Under the pieces are notes generated by a model. It saw only the letters and a list, made by a program, of their open reading frames with translations. It searched no databases and was not told the DNA's origin. A DNA stretch of 64,000 nt from Bacillota bacterium. GTDB taxonomy: Bacteria > Bacillota > Desulfotomaculia > Desulfotomaculales > Ammonificaceae. The translations under genes and the position numbers were made by a program. This document shows, piece after piece, positions 1 to 9,065 of this stretch. The number at the start of each line of letters is the position of its first letter. Position 1 is the first letter of the stretch. The DNA is taken from contig JBFMBK010000003.1 of assembly GCA_040755295.1 (NCBI GenBank), forward strand, positions 1 to 64,000, in the 5' to 3' direction.

Positions 1-985
1 TGTCTCCGGTTCCGTTCGAGTATATTTGCTTGGTGACGTAGGGGGTTATGCCGTTTTCTACGCATGTCTTAAGGTCTTCGGCTTTGTAGTATCCTTTGTC
101 TGCTAATACTTCAAATTCTTTGCCGCCGAAGAGCTTCTTTGCTCTGAGCGCCATGTTGTCAAGTTCGCCCAAGTCGTTCGGTTTTTGGGTGACTTTGAAA
201 TCGGCTATTAGTTTATGCTTGGAATCTACTGTTGTTTGGACATTATAGCTTACATCGACGTTATTGTTGTTGTTGCACATGAGCCGGGCATCGGGGTCGG
301 TGGTGGATATTTCGTTTTCGCCGCTTTCTTTAAGCTGTTTTTGGTATTGTTCGTATTTTTTCTTGCGGTCGCGAAGCTCCTGAATCCTTTTCTGTATTTC
401 TGCGGCATCGGGCTTCCGGTCGCAGGCTTCGGCGTCATCTCCCTCGTCGAGTTCCTGCAGGTATTTGTCTATCTTTTGGTCAACGTGTTTTAGGTGCCTG
501 TTGAGTTTTTTAGCGCTGTAGTTGTTTCTTTTTGCATTGCAGGCGCGAAACTTCGAACCGTCGATCGCCACCAGTTCCTTGCCAAATAAACCCCATTCAT
601 CGCAAAGCCTGGTGAAGTCCCTGAATACCTTTTTCAGCGCCTTTTTGTTATCTTTTCTGAAATCTGCTATGGTCTTGAAGTCGGGTCTTAGTTTCTTCAG
701 AAGCCAGATGACTTCTATGTTCCTTGATGCTTCGTGTTCAAGCCTTCGGGATGAGCGTGTCCGGTTAAGGTATCCGTACAGGTAAAGCTTCAGCATGTCT
801 TTGGGGTTGTATGGCGGTCTTCCTATTGATGGACAGACGGCTTTGTTGAAACCGAGCTCTTCTATGTCAAGCTGATCCACATACTCATCTATTACTCGGA
901 TGGGGCTGTGGTCGCTTATGTAATCATCGATGCTTTCCGGAAAAAGTATTATCTGATTTCGGTCGTGGCCTTCTATATATCCCAT
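1..985 (-). mobile_element. IS1182-family transposase gene, cut by the window edge
   Basis: An open frame runs on the minus strand from an ATG at 985 to the window edge without a stop, about 328 codons, so the C-terminus lies outside. The N-terminus begins MGYIEGHDRNQIILFPES and continues with SIGRPPYNPKDMLKLYLYGY and NRTRSSRRLEHEASRN. Further on come a VAIDGSKFRA segment (first catalytic Asp region of the DDE fold), a charged coiled coil of about 60 residues, TTDPDARLM, and VLADKGYYKAEDL (second Asp region). This is the usual layout of the IS1182/IS5-superfamily DDE transposases. Only about two thirds of the protein is visible, so whether the element is intact cannot be judged. No inverted repeat could be assigned with confidence near 1000-1070. 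Confidence 0.85.
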
Positions 986-1110
986 AAATCCACTCTTTTC
1001 TTCTGTATTTATAGTTAAATTATATCATATTTGTGGATTTATGTTAGGTTAATCAGGGCACTTTTCACGTCTGACGGTTCCGTCGACAACAGTTAAAACA
1101 GGAAGCAAGT

Positions 1111-1167
1111 GGTGCCAGGCACCGAACATATTAAATTAGAAATGTCAAGGGGACAGTTCTTTTGACA
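1111..1167. repeat. REP-like palindromes
   Basis: Two small palindromic units lie next to each other. GGTGCCAGGCACC at 1111-1123 is a 6-bp arm palindrome around one base. TGTCAA at 1143-1148 pairs with TTGACA at 1162-1167 around a 13-base spacer containing GGGGACAGTTC. Both resemble motifs commonly seen as REP elements linked to TnpA-REP (Y1) transposases. No such transposase gene is in this window, so these look like stranded copies. Confidence 0.5.
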
Positions 1168-1699
1168 ACAGCTAAACGCCGGAATCCCATAGCCGCTGCC
1201 GATTGTCTGCAAGGAACGCTCTGCGGGAGGGACGCCTACGCTGACACGGTGAAGGTTCGGCTAAGCGAACAGGCGCACGCGTCGTGCCAAAGTTAAGGAA
1301 TGTGTTTTTAAAGATAGACAGGAGAGTTTTTGTTACCAACCGGGCAGCGGAAAACGGCAAGCGTCAGGCTCTATAAGTGCGCCGTCGTTCGCTCCGAACC
1401 AAGCCGATGTCACGTCGTCCCGGAGCACAGCGTCTCCGGCAGTCAACCGGCAGGAAAGGCAATGTTTCTTCTCTTCATTGCCCCATGTTTTTCCCAAGTT
1501 TTCTCCCCAAACCACACAAATTAACCATCTCCGCCCTTCAACCCCCTAGCCCTTAACCCCCCAACTGGCAACTAATGTAAGGAAGGCATAATGTTCAAAT
1601 CTCTCCAAAGAAGAAAGGTTTTTTGTTTCCGGTGCGAGAATATCCAAATGCAAATCTGGGGTATACACCTAACCCGGACAAGCCGGAACCAAAACTTCT
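1168..1699. other. Intergenic stretch, no gene recognised
   Basis: Short ORFs exist on both strands here, but none has a convincing ribosome binding site, domain or composition. The stretch lies between an insertion sequence and intergenic repeats and is probably degraded mobile or repeat DNA. Confidence 0.4.
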
Positions 1700-1704
1700 C
1701 ACCA

Positions 1705-1816
1705 AAGAGTCACAGAGTTCACAGAGAACAGAAATATCAAGATAAAATAAAAAATGAACACCCATTTTCGTGTTTTCCCCTCCGTGTGCTCTGTGTCTCT
1801 GTGGTTGTTTTGTCTT
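1705..1816. repeat. CACAGAG-type intergenic repeat with inverted arms
   Basis: The left arm contains GTCACAGAGTTCACAGAGAA and the right arm contains CTCTGTGTCTCTGTGGTTG. The arms are roughly inverted copies separated by an AT-rich stretch. The same family appears at 61860-61893 (AACCACAGAGACACTGAGAA). It is noncoding; ORFs crossing it are artefacts. Confidence 0.6.
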
Positions 1817-1909
1817 GCCATCTTGCGCAGATCTTGGCGTCAAAGGCATTAAGGAATGCGGATTATCTGGAAATTCACTATACTACGGATTACTGGGAGG
1901 TCCTGAAAA

Positions 1910-3235
1910 ATGAAAAAAAGGGTGTATACCACCCTCGACGATTGGATTCTGCACGAAGCGATTCCGTTCTCCGTCGATTCGTCCGAAACCTTCAACGCTT
2001 CCATCGACAAGGTCATCGCCTCACTTGACGACTCGGTGGAGTTGCTTGGCTTCGGAGAAGCACTCCACGGCGGCGAGGACATTCTTATGCTCCGCAACCG
2101 GCTCTTCCAGCGCTTGGTGGAGACGCACGGCTACAGCGCCATTGCCATCGAGAGCAGTTTTCCTCGGGCGCGCGCAGTGAATGAGTACATAGCCGGTCGC
2201 GGCCCGGCATCGTATGAGGCCGTGCAGGACACCGGATTCAGCCACGGCTTCGGCCGGCTCGACGCGAATCGAGAACTCGTAGAGTGGATGCGGCGATACA
2301 ATGCCGATCCTTCCCATCGCGTCAAACTCCGGTTCTACGGCTTCGATAGTCCGACCGAAATGACCGTCAGCGATAGTCCAAGGCAAGTACTGCATTTTGT
2401 TCTCGATTACCTTGCCTCGATTGACAGTGCCGGCGGGCAAGAGCATCGCGAACGCATCGACCCGCTTCTTGGCCAAGACTCTGATTGGGAAAATCCTGCT
2501 GCAGCGATGGACGCAGCGAAGTCTATAGGCCGCTCACCAGCCGCAACCGCTCTGCGGATTGAGACGGAGGATCTGATTTCAGAACTGCATATACGCCGTC
2601 CGGAATTGGTGGCTAAGAGCGACAAAAGCAGCTATTTGGAAGCCATGCAGTATGCTTCCGTGGGCAGGCAGTTACTGAACTATCATGCCGAGTTAGCGCG
2701 ACAGTCGAGTGAACGGGTTGTCAGACTTCTTGGCATTCGCGACGCGTTGATGGCGGACAATCTGGCATACATGGTGTCCCGTGAGCGCGGCCGGGGGAAA
2801 GTGTTGGCTTTTGCTCACAACAGCCATCTGAAGCGCGGGAAGGCACAATGGCAACTCGGCCCTGACTTACTCATATGGTGGCCGGCGGGAGCGCACCTCA
2901 ATGAGATGTTCAGCCCGCGCTATGCCGTCATTGGTTCGGCGGTGGGCGTTTCCGATGCAAACGGCATCGGCCCGCCCGAAGCCGGCACGCTTGAGGCGCG
3001 GCTGACTGCCGTGCCGGGGCCGGCGCGGTTCATTGAAACTCACAAAGGCCAAGGGCTTCCAACCTCGGAAATCGCAGCTCTTCCGACTCGCTCGGGCAGT
3101 ATGAAGAACCCGACCTACTTCGCACTGACTCCTAAAAGCTTCACCGATTTCGACTGGCTGGCTGTCCTGGATTCAACGGTATACAACCGCGGTGGGCCGC
3201 CGCTGCAACAATGGGACGCTAACCCAGAGCAGTAA
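1910..3235 (+). CDS. Erythromycin esterase family protein
   Basis: This 441-residue protein belongs to the erythromycin esterase / succinoglycan-biosynthesis-related superfamily. Members studied as macrolide esterases (EreA/EreB) open the lactone ring, but many chromosomal members have no proven substrate. Visible family signatures are LLGFGEALHGGEDI near residue 47 (the GE-x2-H motif), YSAIAIESSFPRARAVNEYI near residue 76, VKLRFYGFDSPTEM near residue 140, and VLAFAHNSHLKRG near residue 295 (a catalytic-type His). The length is about right for Ere-type proteins. The ATG follows GGGAGGTCCTGAAAA, a strong ribosome binding site. There is no signal peptide, so it should be cytoplasmic. It stands alone between repeat-rich DNA and an oppositely oriented ABC cassette, near an insertion sequence, so acquisition by transfer is plausible. 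The family call is firm; actual macrolide hydrolysis is not shown. Confidence 0.85.
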   Translation: MKKRVYTTLDDWILHEAIPFSVDSSETFNASIDKVIASLDDSVELLGFGEALHGGEDILMLRNRLFQRLVETHGYSAIAIESSFPRARAVNEYIAGRGPASYEAVQDTGFSHGFGRLDANRELVEWMRRYNADPSHRVKLRFYGFDSPTEMTVSDSPRQVLHFVLDYLASIDSAGGQEHRERIDPLLGQDSDWENPAAAMDAAKSIGRSPAATALRIETEDLISELHIRRPELVAKSDKSSYLEAMQYASVGRQLLNYHAELARQSSERVVRLLGIRDALMADNLAYMVSRERGRGKVLAFAHNSHLKRGKAQWQLGPDLLIWWPAGAHLNEMFSPRYAVIGSAVGVSDANGIGPPEAGTLEARLTAVPGPARFIETHKGQGLPTSEIAALPTRSGSMKNPTYFALTPKSFTDFDWLAVLDSTVYNRGGPPLQQWDANPEQ

Positions 3236-3361
3236 AACTCTTCGACGTTCCGGCAGCCGTCGGTACGGCGGGACGTTCGGGTAGATGAGAATTTATTTTA
3301 AGGATGCCCCAAACCGGTTTTGGCTGTTCGAAATTCGCTCGGCCGTCCGATTTTGTTCCGT

Positions 3362-3493
3362 TTAATGATAACCACCTTTATGCATCTCTATCATCGCTTT
3401 CATCAATCCGGGGGCGACCATGCCGATGAATAGCGCTGCCAGCACGATGACAGCGACCACGGCCGCAACCATAACGATTCGTTTTTTATCCAC
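3362..3493 (-). CDS. Small membrane peptide, 43 aa
   Basis: A GTG start at 3493 follows a perfect AAGGAGG-type ribosome binding site (GGGAAGGAGGTAGTAAA) and opens a 43-residue frame. The protein begins MDKKRIVMVAAVVAVIVLAA, with one hydrophobic helix after a positively charged N-terminus, and ends MKAMIEMHKGGYH. It lies just downstream of the permease remnant and the ABC cassette on the same strand, so it may be co-transcribed. The family is not recognised. The strong initiation signal and clean single-span topology make a real small protein likely. Confidence 0.6.
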   Translation of the reverse strand: MDKKRIVMVAAVVAVIVLAALFIGMVAPGLMKAMIEMHKGGYH

Positions 3494-3537
3494 TTTACTA
3501 CCTCCTTCCCTTATGACTCTACAGACAGCCTGAAAAT

Positions 3538-3719
3538 TCACTCATAAGCCAGCGCCTCACGTACGGTAAGACGCGCGGCGCTTAAGGCCGGTAATAAACC
3601 GGCAATTACGGCGACGATAATAACAATCACCAACCATAAAATAGGCGCCCAGGGAGGGATCACGATATGCAACGGTACGCGTAAGAATATTCTTCCGGCG
3701 GCGCCGGCTATGACGGCGG
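3538..3719 (-). pseudogene. C-terminal remnant of a second FtsX-type permease
   Basis: Directly after the stop of the intact permease, the same strand encodes about 60 residues that align with the last 55 residues of that permease. IFLRVPLHIVIPPWAPILW corresponds to IFFETPLKIALSPTGVFIW, and LPALSAARLTVREALAYE to LYPAYKASRMSVREVLSYE. No start codon or upstream part of this copy is present. It appears to be the tail of a former tandem paralogue left after a deletion or recombination. Readthrough in this frame continues antisense-like into the intact gene, so the longer ORF covering 3538-3936 is not a real protein. Confidence 0.7.
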
Positions 3720-6107
3720 TTATTCGTAAGAAAGCACTTCCCGGACGCTCATTCTTGAGGCCTTGTATGCCGGATAGAGGCTGGACAGCGCTGCAAACAG
3801 CATGGCCAGCACCAACCATATGAAAACACCTGTAGGGGATAATGCTATCTTTAAAGGCGTCTCGAAAAATATGGTCCCAAACATATAACTGATAAAAATA
3901 CTTGCTGGAGTAGCTATTGCGGCCGCAAATACCCAACTCAAAAGGCCGATTAAGACTCCTTCACCGACGATTATACGGAATATTGAGTGTGTGGAGGCCC
4001 CGACGGCACGCATTATACCGATTTCACGGGTACGTTCCAGCACATTTATACTCATAGTGGTCGAAAGTCCAAGACCTCCGACTACAACGCCCAGGAACGA
4101 CATCATAATCAGCATGACGGCAAGGAGCAGAAGGTGTCCGTCAATCTTCCGCCTTATGTCATCCACCTTGACAACGCTTGTGATTTCAAAACCGGCAGAA
4201 TCAAGATTCTTTTCAACATCTCTTACGGCAAATTCTATATTTTTCGAATCCCTGTTTCCGGTTGTGATAACTACATTCTGACCGAAACCTTCCTGGCCTG
4301 TTAGCTGCTGAAAATACTCCTGATTTACATATGCCTTCGGTTCGGACATCATTTCCTGGACAACTCCGACAACTTTCCAGACAGAGTCCTTTCCGTTTAT
4401 TCTTAATATAATGGTATCTCCAACCTTTGTATCAGGTTCCTTGTTCAACACCCGTTGGTTTAGAACGACAGCATTGGTATCCTCCTGAGCCAGCCATCTG
4501 CCTGTGTTCGGTTTGACAGATGTTACTAGTTTTGAGCCTGATGGGATTGCAAGGACTTTGAAGTTGTCGCCGCTCATACCGTCCGCATGTACAGTTACGG
4601 CTTGCGAACCTCCCCAGACTTCTACATCCTTTATACCGGGGACTTTTTTTACCGATTCCTCTATATCAGTACTCTTATAAGGGCGGGCAAGGCCTATAGA
4701 GGCATCAAAACGGTAAGACTTTATAACCCCTGCCGAACTTGTATTCATGGATGCGGAAACATTCATGGCAGTAATAAACAAAGCTCCTCCAATAGAGAGC
4801 ACCCCAAGGGTGAATAACAATCTGCCCTTTTTTCGGAAAGTGTTCCTTATAGAGAGAAGAAACGGCCTGGATATTCCTCCGAATCTTGAACTGATGCTAT
4901 CACGGGTATTCGGATTTTTATTATTCAAAGCAACTCCGTAATCTTGCAGCGCTTCAATTACGGTAATCCGGCTTCCTTTAACAATGAAATAAACGGCTGC
5001 CAGTAAAGGCAGCAGGAGGCCGACTGCGATTTGACTCAGGAACGTCCATAGGGGGATTCTATAGCTGAAAATCTGGAAGTTCAACATATTTGCGGCAAAA
5101 GAAGAGTATGCCCTACCGGCAAGAACTGCTGCAGGGACGGCAAGGGCAATTGCTGCAATCCCCAGTATTATGACAAAACTCAGATAAATTGCTGCAATCT
5201 GGCCGCTCTTTGCGCCGACGGCCTTCATCATTCCTATCTGGCGGATTTGCTGGGATAGAAGTGCCGAGATCACATTAGCTACAATCACGGCGCTTAAAAT
5301 AAGCGCAATTATTCCAAAGGCTCCCAGCAGGAACAAAAGGGTTTGCATCTGGGTTGCATGAGGATGCTTGCCGGGTTCTGGTATTTCAATCCGCCATACT
5401 TTCTTTCCGTTTTGCTCCAGCCAGTCTTTTAATTTATATGTGACTCTTTGTACGTAAGTTTTATCCATCCGGTTTTCTGATACGACGAATTTCAATTCAT
5501 TAAAGCCATTATCGCCGCCAAGCTGCTGATAGGTTTCCAGAGTTATAAAACTGAATACTTCATCTTCCATCCAGGCAGGGGGAAGAGCGGGAGCATGCAC
5601 TGTGCCTGCCAGCTTCCACTCGGTGTAAGGGCCTCCCGGCAGCTTGATATCCAATTTGTCGCCTGTTTTTGCGTTTATAACCTGCATTGCGGCTCTTTCG
5701 ACAAGTATGTCCCCTTTTTCAGGAGGCCGTTTTCCGTCTTCCGGCTCGAATGTACCTATACGCATGTCGCTGAAATTCTCAACAACAAACATGACGATTT
5801 TCTTTTCATCGCCATCATCTGACCGTACCCGCCCTGCGATAGTCCTTCCGGCTTCTGCATCCAGGATCCCGGGCATGCTCTTTACTTTCCTGACGGTTTC
5901 ATCATCAATGCCTTCAACCCATAGAGTCGCAGACGCCGGATTTGTGCGCATATAATTGACATCCATTTCACGGCTGAGGATTGCCCTGGCGTTCAACACC
6001 GCCCCGACACCGGTGACGCCTATTATCATCGCAATCATGACGAGGATTGTTCTTGTTTTATCGGACATCAGGTCGCGTATTACTTTTTTCCAACAGAGTC
6101 TATGCAT
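3720..6107 (-). CDS. ABC transporter permease, two FtsX domains
   Basis: This 795-residue membrane protein has the architecture of large MacB/FtsX-type permeases. It has an N-terminal transmembrane helix (KTRTILVMIAMIIGVTGVGA), a roughly 220-residue extracytoplasmic MacB-like domain, three helices ending near residue 375 with GSRITVIEALQDYG, then a second repeat of the same plan ending SRMSVREVLSYE. The conserved FtsX segment appears twice, as QQIRQIGMMKAVGAKSGQI near residue 285 and ERTREIGIMRAVGASTHSI near residue 690. Proteins of this type are mechanotransmission ABC permeases rather than classical importers. The ATG at 6107 is one base from the end of the ATPase gene, so the two are translationally coupled. 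The substrate is unknown. Control by the divergent TetR gene suggests efflux or stress response. Confidence 0.88.
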   Translation of the reverse strand: MHRLCWKKVIRDLMSDKTRTILVMIAMIIGVTGVGAVLNARAILSREMDVNYMRTNPASATLWVEGIDDETVRKVKSMPGILDAEAGRTIAGRVRSDDGDEKKIVMFVVENFSDMRIGTFEPEDGKRPPEKGDILVERAAMQVINAKTGDKLDIKLPGGPYTEWKLAGTVHAPALPPAWMEDEVFSFITLETYQQLGGDNGFNELKFVVSENRMDKTYVQRVTYKLKDWLEQNGKKVWRIEIPEPGKHPHATQMQTLLFLLGAFGIIALILSAVIVANVISALLSQQIRQIGMMKAVGAKSGQIAAIYLSFVIILGIAAIALAVPAAVLAGRAYSSFAANMLNFQIFSYRIPLWTFLSQIAVGLLLPLLAAVYFIVKGSRITVIEALQDYGVALNNKNPNTRDSISSRFGGISRPFLLSIRNTFRKKGRLLFTLGVLSIGGALFITAMNVSASMNTSSAGVIKSYRFDASIGLARPYKSTDIEESVKKVPGIKDVEVWGGSQAVTVHADGMSGDNFKVLAIPSGSKLVTSVKPNTGRWLAQEDTNAVVLNQRVLNKEPDTKVGDTIILRINGKDSVWKVVGVVQEMMSEPKAYVNQEYFQQLTGQEGFGQNVVITTGNRDSKNIEFAVRDVEKNLDSAGFEITSVVKVDDIRRKIDGHLLLLAVMLIMMSFLGVVVGGLGLSTTMSINVLERTREIGIMRAVGASTHSIFRIIVGEGVLIGLLSWVFAAAIATPASIFISYMFGTIFFETPLKIALSPTGVFIWLVLAMLFAALSSLYPAYKASRMSVREVLSYE

Positions 6108-6108
6108 T

Positions 6109-6831
6109 TTACAGCACCTTCCTGTTGTTCCTGCCCGCTTCCTTATTTACCGGAATATCATCAATGATCCTACCGTCAGCCAAAGTTATGCAGCGCTTTA
6201 CCCTTTTGCCTACATCCCTGTCGTGCGTTATTAATATAACGGTTTTCCCTTCATCCACCAACCCGTCGAAAATCTCAAATACCATTTCGGCTGTCCGGCT
6301 GTCAAGGTTCCCGGTGGGCTCGTCGGCTACGATTATTTGCGGGTCGTTTGCCAGAGCCCTGGCTATGGCAACTCTCTGCTGCTCCCCTCCCGATAGGCAT
6401 GATGGAAACTTATCAGCCTGTTCTTCTACGCCAACCTTGTCCAATAAAAGTGCTGCCCGTCTTTTACGCTCTTTTAAAGGAAAAGTATTGCAGAAGTCCA
6501 TTGGAAGCATTACATTCTCCAGTACCGTCAACGTAGGAAGGAGTTGAAAGAACTGAAACACCACTCCTATGTTTCTTCCTCTCCAAACAGCCATCTGGCT
6601 TTCGGTAAGAGACTGGACCAGCCTGTTGCCGACAATTATTTCACCTGAAGTGGGCCGGTCTATGCCGGAAATCATATTGATCAGGGTAGTTTTCCCGCTG
6701 CCGGATTTGCCGACAACGGCGACAAACTCCCCTTTTCGCACCTGCAAATCAATCCCTTTGAGTACGGTGAATATGCCGGCGGAGCCTTCGTAGGTTTTTG
6801 TCACCTGACGCAGGTCGATGATGTACATCAT
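6109..6831 (-). CDS. ABC transporter ATPase, MacB/LolD type
   Basis: This 240-residue ATPase powers the adjacent FtsX-type permease. It shows the Walker A motif [14 protein letters not shown] near residue 39, the Q-loop [18 protein letters not shown], the signature [15 protein letters not shown], the Walker [14 protein letters not shown], and the H-loop [10 protein letters not shown]. The NLD after Walker B and the sequence around the Q-loop are typical of the LolD/MacB/FtsE group. The start [10 protein letters not shown] follows GAAAGGGGAAA. It is the first gene of the minus-strand cassette, transcribed away from the TetR gene. Confidence 0.92.
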   Translation of the reverse strand: MMYIIDLRQVTKTYEGSAGIFTVLKGIDLQVRKGEFVAVVGKSGSGKTTLINMISGIDRPTSGEIIVGNRLVQSLTESQMAVWRGRNIGVVFQFFQLLPTLTVLENVMLPMDFCNTFPLKERKRRAALLLDKVGVEEQADKFPSCLSGGEQQRVAIARALANDPQIIVADEPTGNLDSRTAEMVFEIFDGLVDEGKTVILITHDRDVGKRVKRCITLADGRIIDDIPVNKEAGRNNRKVL

Positions 6832-6954
6832 TTTCCCCTTTCGCGATTATTGGTAATATGCTTCTTATCCGGAACGGTGCTCCGGATTACCTGAATTGCT
6901 CCTTCACAGACGAAAATTCTCGAAAAGGTAGCCAGACCATCTTACTCCGGAACT

Positions 6955-6995
6955 ATTAGTAACTTATTGAACATCTTGTTCAACTATAATATAAT
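6955..6995. promoter_or_regulatory. Divergent promoters over a shared palindromic operator
   Basis: TTGAACA-TCT-TGTTCAA at 6967-6983 is a perfect 7-bp inverted repeat around three bases. On the plus strand its left half is a -35 (TTGAAC 6967-6972) with TATAAT at 6990-6995, spacer exactly 17. On the minus strand its right half reads TTGAAC (6978-6983) with ACTAAT at 6955-6960, spacer again 17. A dimeric repressor here, most simply the neighbouring TetR protein, would block both promoters. The sites are visible; the assignment to TetR is inference. Confidence 0.7.
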
Positions 6996-7085
6996 AGTCA
7001 TGCCGAGTTAAAACAACAACCAAAGTCACAAGATCTGTTCGTAAAAGAACAGAATAGCGAAATTGTACGGAAAGAGGTAACAGAC

Positions 7086-7721
7086 GTGACCAAGAACATC
7101 AAAGACAGGCGGGTGCAAAAGACCCGCAAACTCTTGCAAGACGCGCTGGTCGATTTAGTCGCGGAAAAAGGTTATGAGTCGATCACCGTTCAGGAGATTC
7201 TGGATCGGGCCAACGTCGGACGCTCCACCTTTTACGCTCACTTTCAGTACAAAGATCAACTGCTGCACAGCTGTTTTGACGATATCCATGAACTATTTGA
7301 GCAGCTTAATAAACGGGTTTCAGAGGCAAGGAAAAACTCTGAAGGCATCAACGACGTCGATATTACCCTCAGCTTGTTCCGGTTCGCCGGACGAAATCAT
7401 CGTTTCTTCAAAGCCCTGCTGGGGAAGCGGAGTAACGGTGTATTCAACCAGCATTTCTACGATTATCTGTTTGCTCATATGCACGAGCATCTCAAACTGC
7501 CGCTGGCAAGCGAGAAGCATGATTCGCTTCAATCCGAAATCATGGCTCACTACCTTGCAAGCGCCTTTATGGGCATCCTGGTATGGTGGGTTGATAATGA
7601 TCTGCCTTGTACGGCGGAAGAGATAGATATGTATTTCAAACGGCTGGTGATGCCTGGTTTCAGGAATGTTTCGGGGCTGAATCACGAGACCCGGTTTAAA
7701 AGGTTACATGAGACGCTATAG
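7086..7721 (+). CDS. TetR/AcrR family transcriptional regulator
   Basis: This 211-residue protein has an N-terminal TetR DNA-binding domain. The helix-turn-helix reads TVQEILDRANVGRSTFYAHF (about residues 35-54), preceded by RRVQKTRKLLQDALVDLVAE and followed by KDQLLHSCFDDIHELFEQL. The all-helical C-terminal ligand domain contains LASAFMGILVWWVDNDLP, as in the C-terminal domain of many Firmicutes TetR regulators. The start is GTG at 7086 after GAAAGAGGTAACAGAC. It is divergent from the FtsX-type ABC exporter and shares a palindromic control region with it, so autoregulation and repression of the exporter are likely. The ligand is unknown. Confidence 0.9.
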   Translation: MTKNIKDRRVQKTRKLLQDALVDLVAEKGYESITVQEILDRANVGRSTFYAHFQYKDQLLHSCFDDIHELFEQLNKRVSEARKNSEGINDVDITLSLFRFAGRNHRFFKALLGKRSNGVFNQHFYDYLFAHMHEHLKLPLASEKHDSLQSEIMAHYLASAFMGILVWWVDNDLPCTAEEIDMYFKRLVMPGFRNVSGLNHETRFKRLHETL

Positions 7722-7885
7722 AGCATACCTGTTATTTTTCCCCCAAACCGGAATCTACAATTAAATGTTCCCCGGATTCGCATTTATCCAACTCTGGGTC
7801 CCCTGACTTCGGGGTAATCGGTGCAACCGGAGCACCAAAAAAGAATAGGTTCAGGTCTTAAAGTATACGGTAAAGGGGTGAGAAC

Positions 7886-8170
7886 GTGTTTGCGATCGAG
7901 GTGCGAAGAAGGGGCGAAAAAGAGGATTTTGCGTTCGAAGACGTGGCAAAAGAGGCCCGCGTCTTACACGAGGATTGCGGCGGCGACAAAGTCAACTGGG
8001 ACCCCCCGGGGGACTGCGGTTGTCCCTGGATCTTCCGTTGTATAACCTGCGGCGCGCAAACGGAGGCGCCTTCCATCCTGGACACCAAACTGAAGATTGT
8101 GGAAACGTCCATGGACGGCAGCGAGAGGGAAATCGGTAAAAGCATCCGGGTAGTCTGCCAAGCGTCGTAA
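7886..8170 (+). CDS. Hypothetical protein with Cys pairs, 94 aa
   Basis: A GTG at 7886 after AAAGGGGTGAGAAC starts a 94-residue acidic protein. The middle contains CGCPWIFRCITCGAQTE, four to five cysteines suited to binding a zinc ion. No family is recognised. It stands alone between a TetR gene and a small membrane protein gene. The start and composition suggest a genuine gene, but no function can be assigned. Confidence 0.5.
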   Translation: MFAIEVRRRGEKEDFAFEDVAKEARVLHEDCGGDKVNWDPPGDCGCPWIFRCITCGAQTEAPSILDTKLKIVETSMDGSEREIGKSIRVVCQAS

Positions 8171-8428
8171 GGCGCTTGACTTATTATTTGGCTTTAAATG
8201 ATTCATTCAGATTCCCAAGCCGCTGCCGTTTGACTCTAAAGCAACGGAAATCCGAGGCGGATTAGAAGCTTCCGCGCGATAATACTACACAAGAACAGAC
8301 GGTTTCATTATTAACGGCCGGAGATAATAATCGTTCCGAAGGATGCTGCGCTGTTTTCGGCGTGTTAATTACCGGCCGTGACGTGCGATGCGGTATAATA
8401 TACACAAAAACATAAGGGAGAAAACGTG
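8171..8428 (+). promoter_or_regulatory. Intergenic region with a TATAAT -10 element
   Basis: This stretch contains no ORF worth reporting. A TATAAT at 8394-8399 lies about 30 bases before the start of the next gene and could be its -10. No good -35 is visible at 17 bases upstream. Confidence 0.35.
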
Positions 8429-8632
8429 ATGGAAAACGGCGGATACGTACTGCTCGGAATCGTCGCGCTCTGCTGGTTGGCGGCTATGGTCGCGGGCATG
8501 ATTGCCGCGTTTCCGGCGGGGATAATAGGCTTGATTGCGATCACCGGGTTCGGTCTTCTGCTTGCGAAGGCGGTAAAGGACCGGCTGGCGAATAAAGAAG
8601 ACGACTATTACGCAAAGAAGGTCAAGAAATAG
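8429..8632 (+). CDS. Small two-helix membrane protein
   Basis: This protein of about 67 residues begins MENGGYVLLGIVALCWLAA and has two hydrophobic helices separated by a short turn (MIAAFPAGIIGLIAITGFG). A lysine-rich, probably cytoplasmic tail ends DDYYAKKVKK. A GTG lies directly before the ATG; the ATG at 8429 sits at better distance from AAGGGAG. The next gene, a YbjQ-family protein, starts 10 bases after its stop with its own AGGAGGGAATT, so the two form an operon. YbjQ-type proteins are often paired with small membrane proteins. No function is known. Confidence 0.7.
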   Translation: MENGGYVLLGIVALCWLAAMVAGMIAAFPAGIIGLIAITGFGLLLAKAVKDRLANKEDDYYAKKVKK

Positions 8633-8641
8633 GAGGGAATT

Positions 8642-8962
8642 ATGTTAATCACGACGCAAGACGAGTTTGCGGACTACGAAATAACCGAAACGCTTAGTAT
8701 GGTTAAGGGTAACACGATTAGAGCGAGGCACATCGGCAAGGACATCATGGCGGGAATACGCAACCTGGTCGGCGGGGAGATAACGGACTACACCAAGATG
8801 ATGGCCGAGTCGCGGGAGCAGTCGCTCGACAGGATGATCGAAGACGCGAAAGAGAAAGGCGCCGACGGCATCGTGGGAGCGCGCTTCGTAACGGCCAGCC
8901 TGATGCAGGGAGCGGCCGAACTGCTCGCGTACGGTACCGCCGTGAAACTGAAAAAGAAATAA
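8642..8962 (+). CDS. YbjQ/UPF0145 family protein
   Basis: This 106-residue protein matches the YbjQ (UPF0145) family, which forms pentamers and has been called a putative heavy-metal-binding domain. Recognisable stretches are MLITTQDEFADYEITETL, the GNTIRARHIGKDIMAGIRN segment, GEITDYTKMMAESREQS, and AKEKGADGIVGARF. The length matches the family closely. It is the second gene after a small membrane protein with a 9-base gap. Its role is unproven, and a link to metal or redox stress is only a suggestion from the family name. Confidence 0.85.
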   Translation: MLITTQDEFADYEITETLSMVKGNTIRARHIGKDIMAGIRNLVGGEITDYTKMMAESREQSLDRMIEDAKEKGADGIVGARFVTASLMQGAAELLAYGTAVKLKKK

Positions 8963-9065
8963 TTGCGGGCGGGGCCTGAATAATCCGATGATTCGATGTA
9001 CAAATTGCGGAGGCCGCCGGCCCCGCCGCATTGTGGCCTTTACCATACCGGTTGGAGGGCGGAAG

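Noticed and set aside
2021-2476. 151-residue minus-strand ORF inside the erythromycin esterase gene
   Set aside because: Antisense shadow of a high-GC coding gene, with no binding site or domain.
3538-3936. 132-residue ORF with FtsX C-terminus as an intact gene
   Set aside because: Its first half is an out-of-frame reading of the intact permease; only the last ~60 residues are homologous, so it is a remnant.
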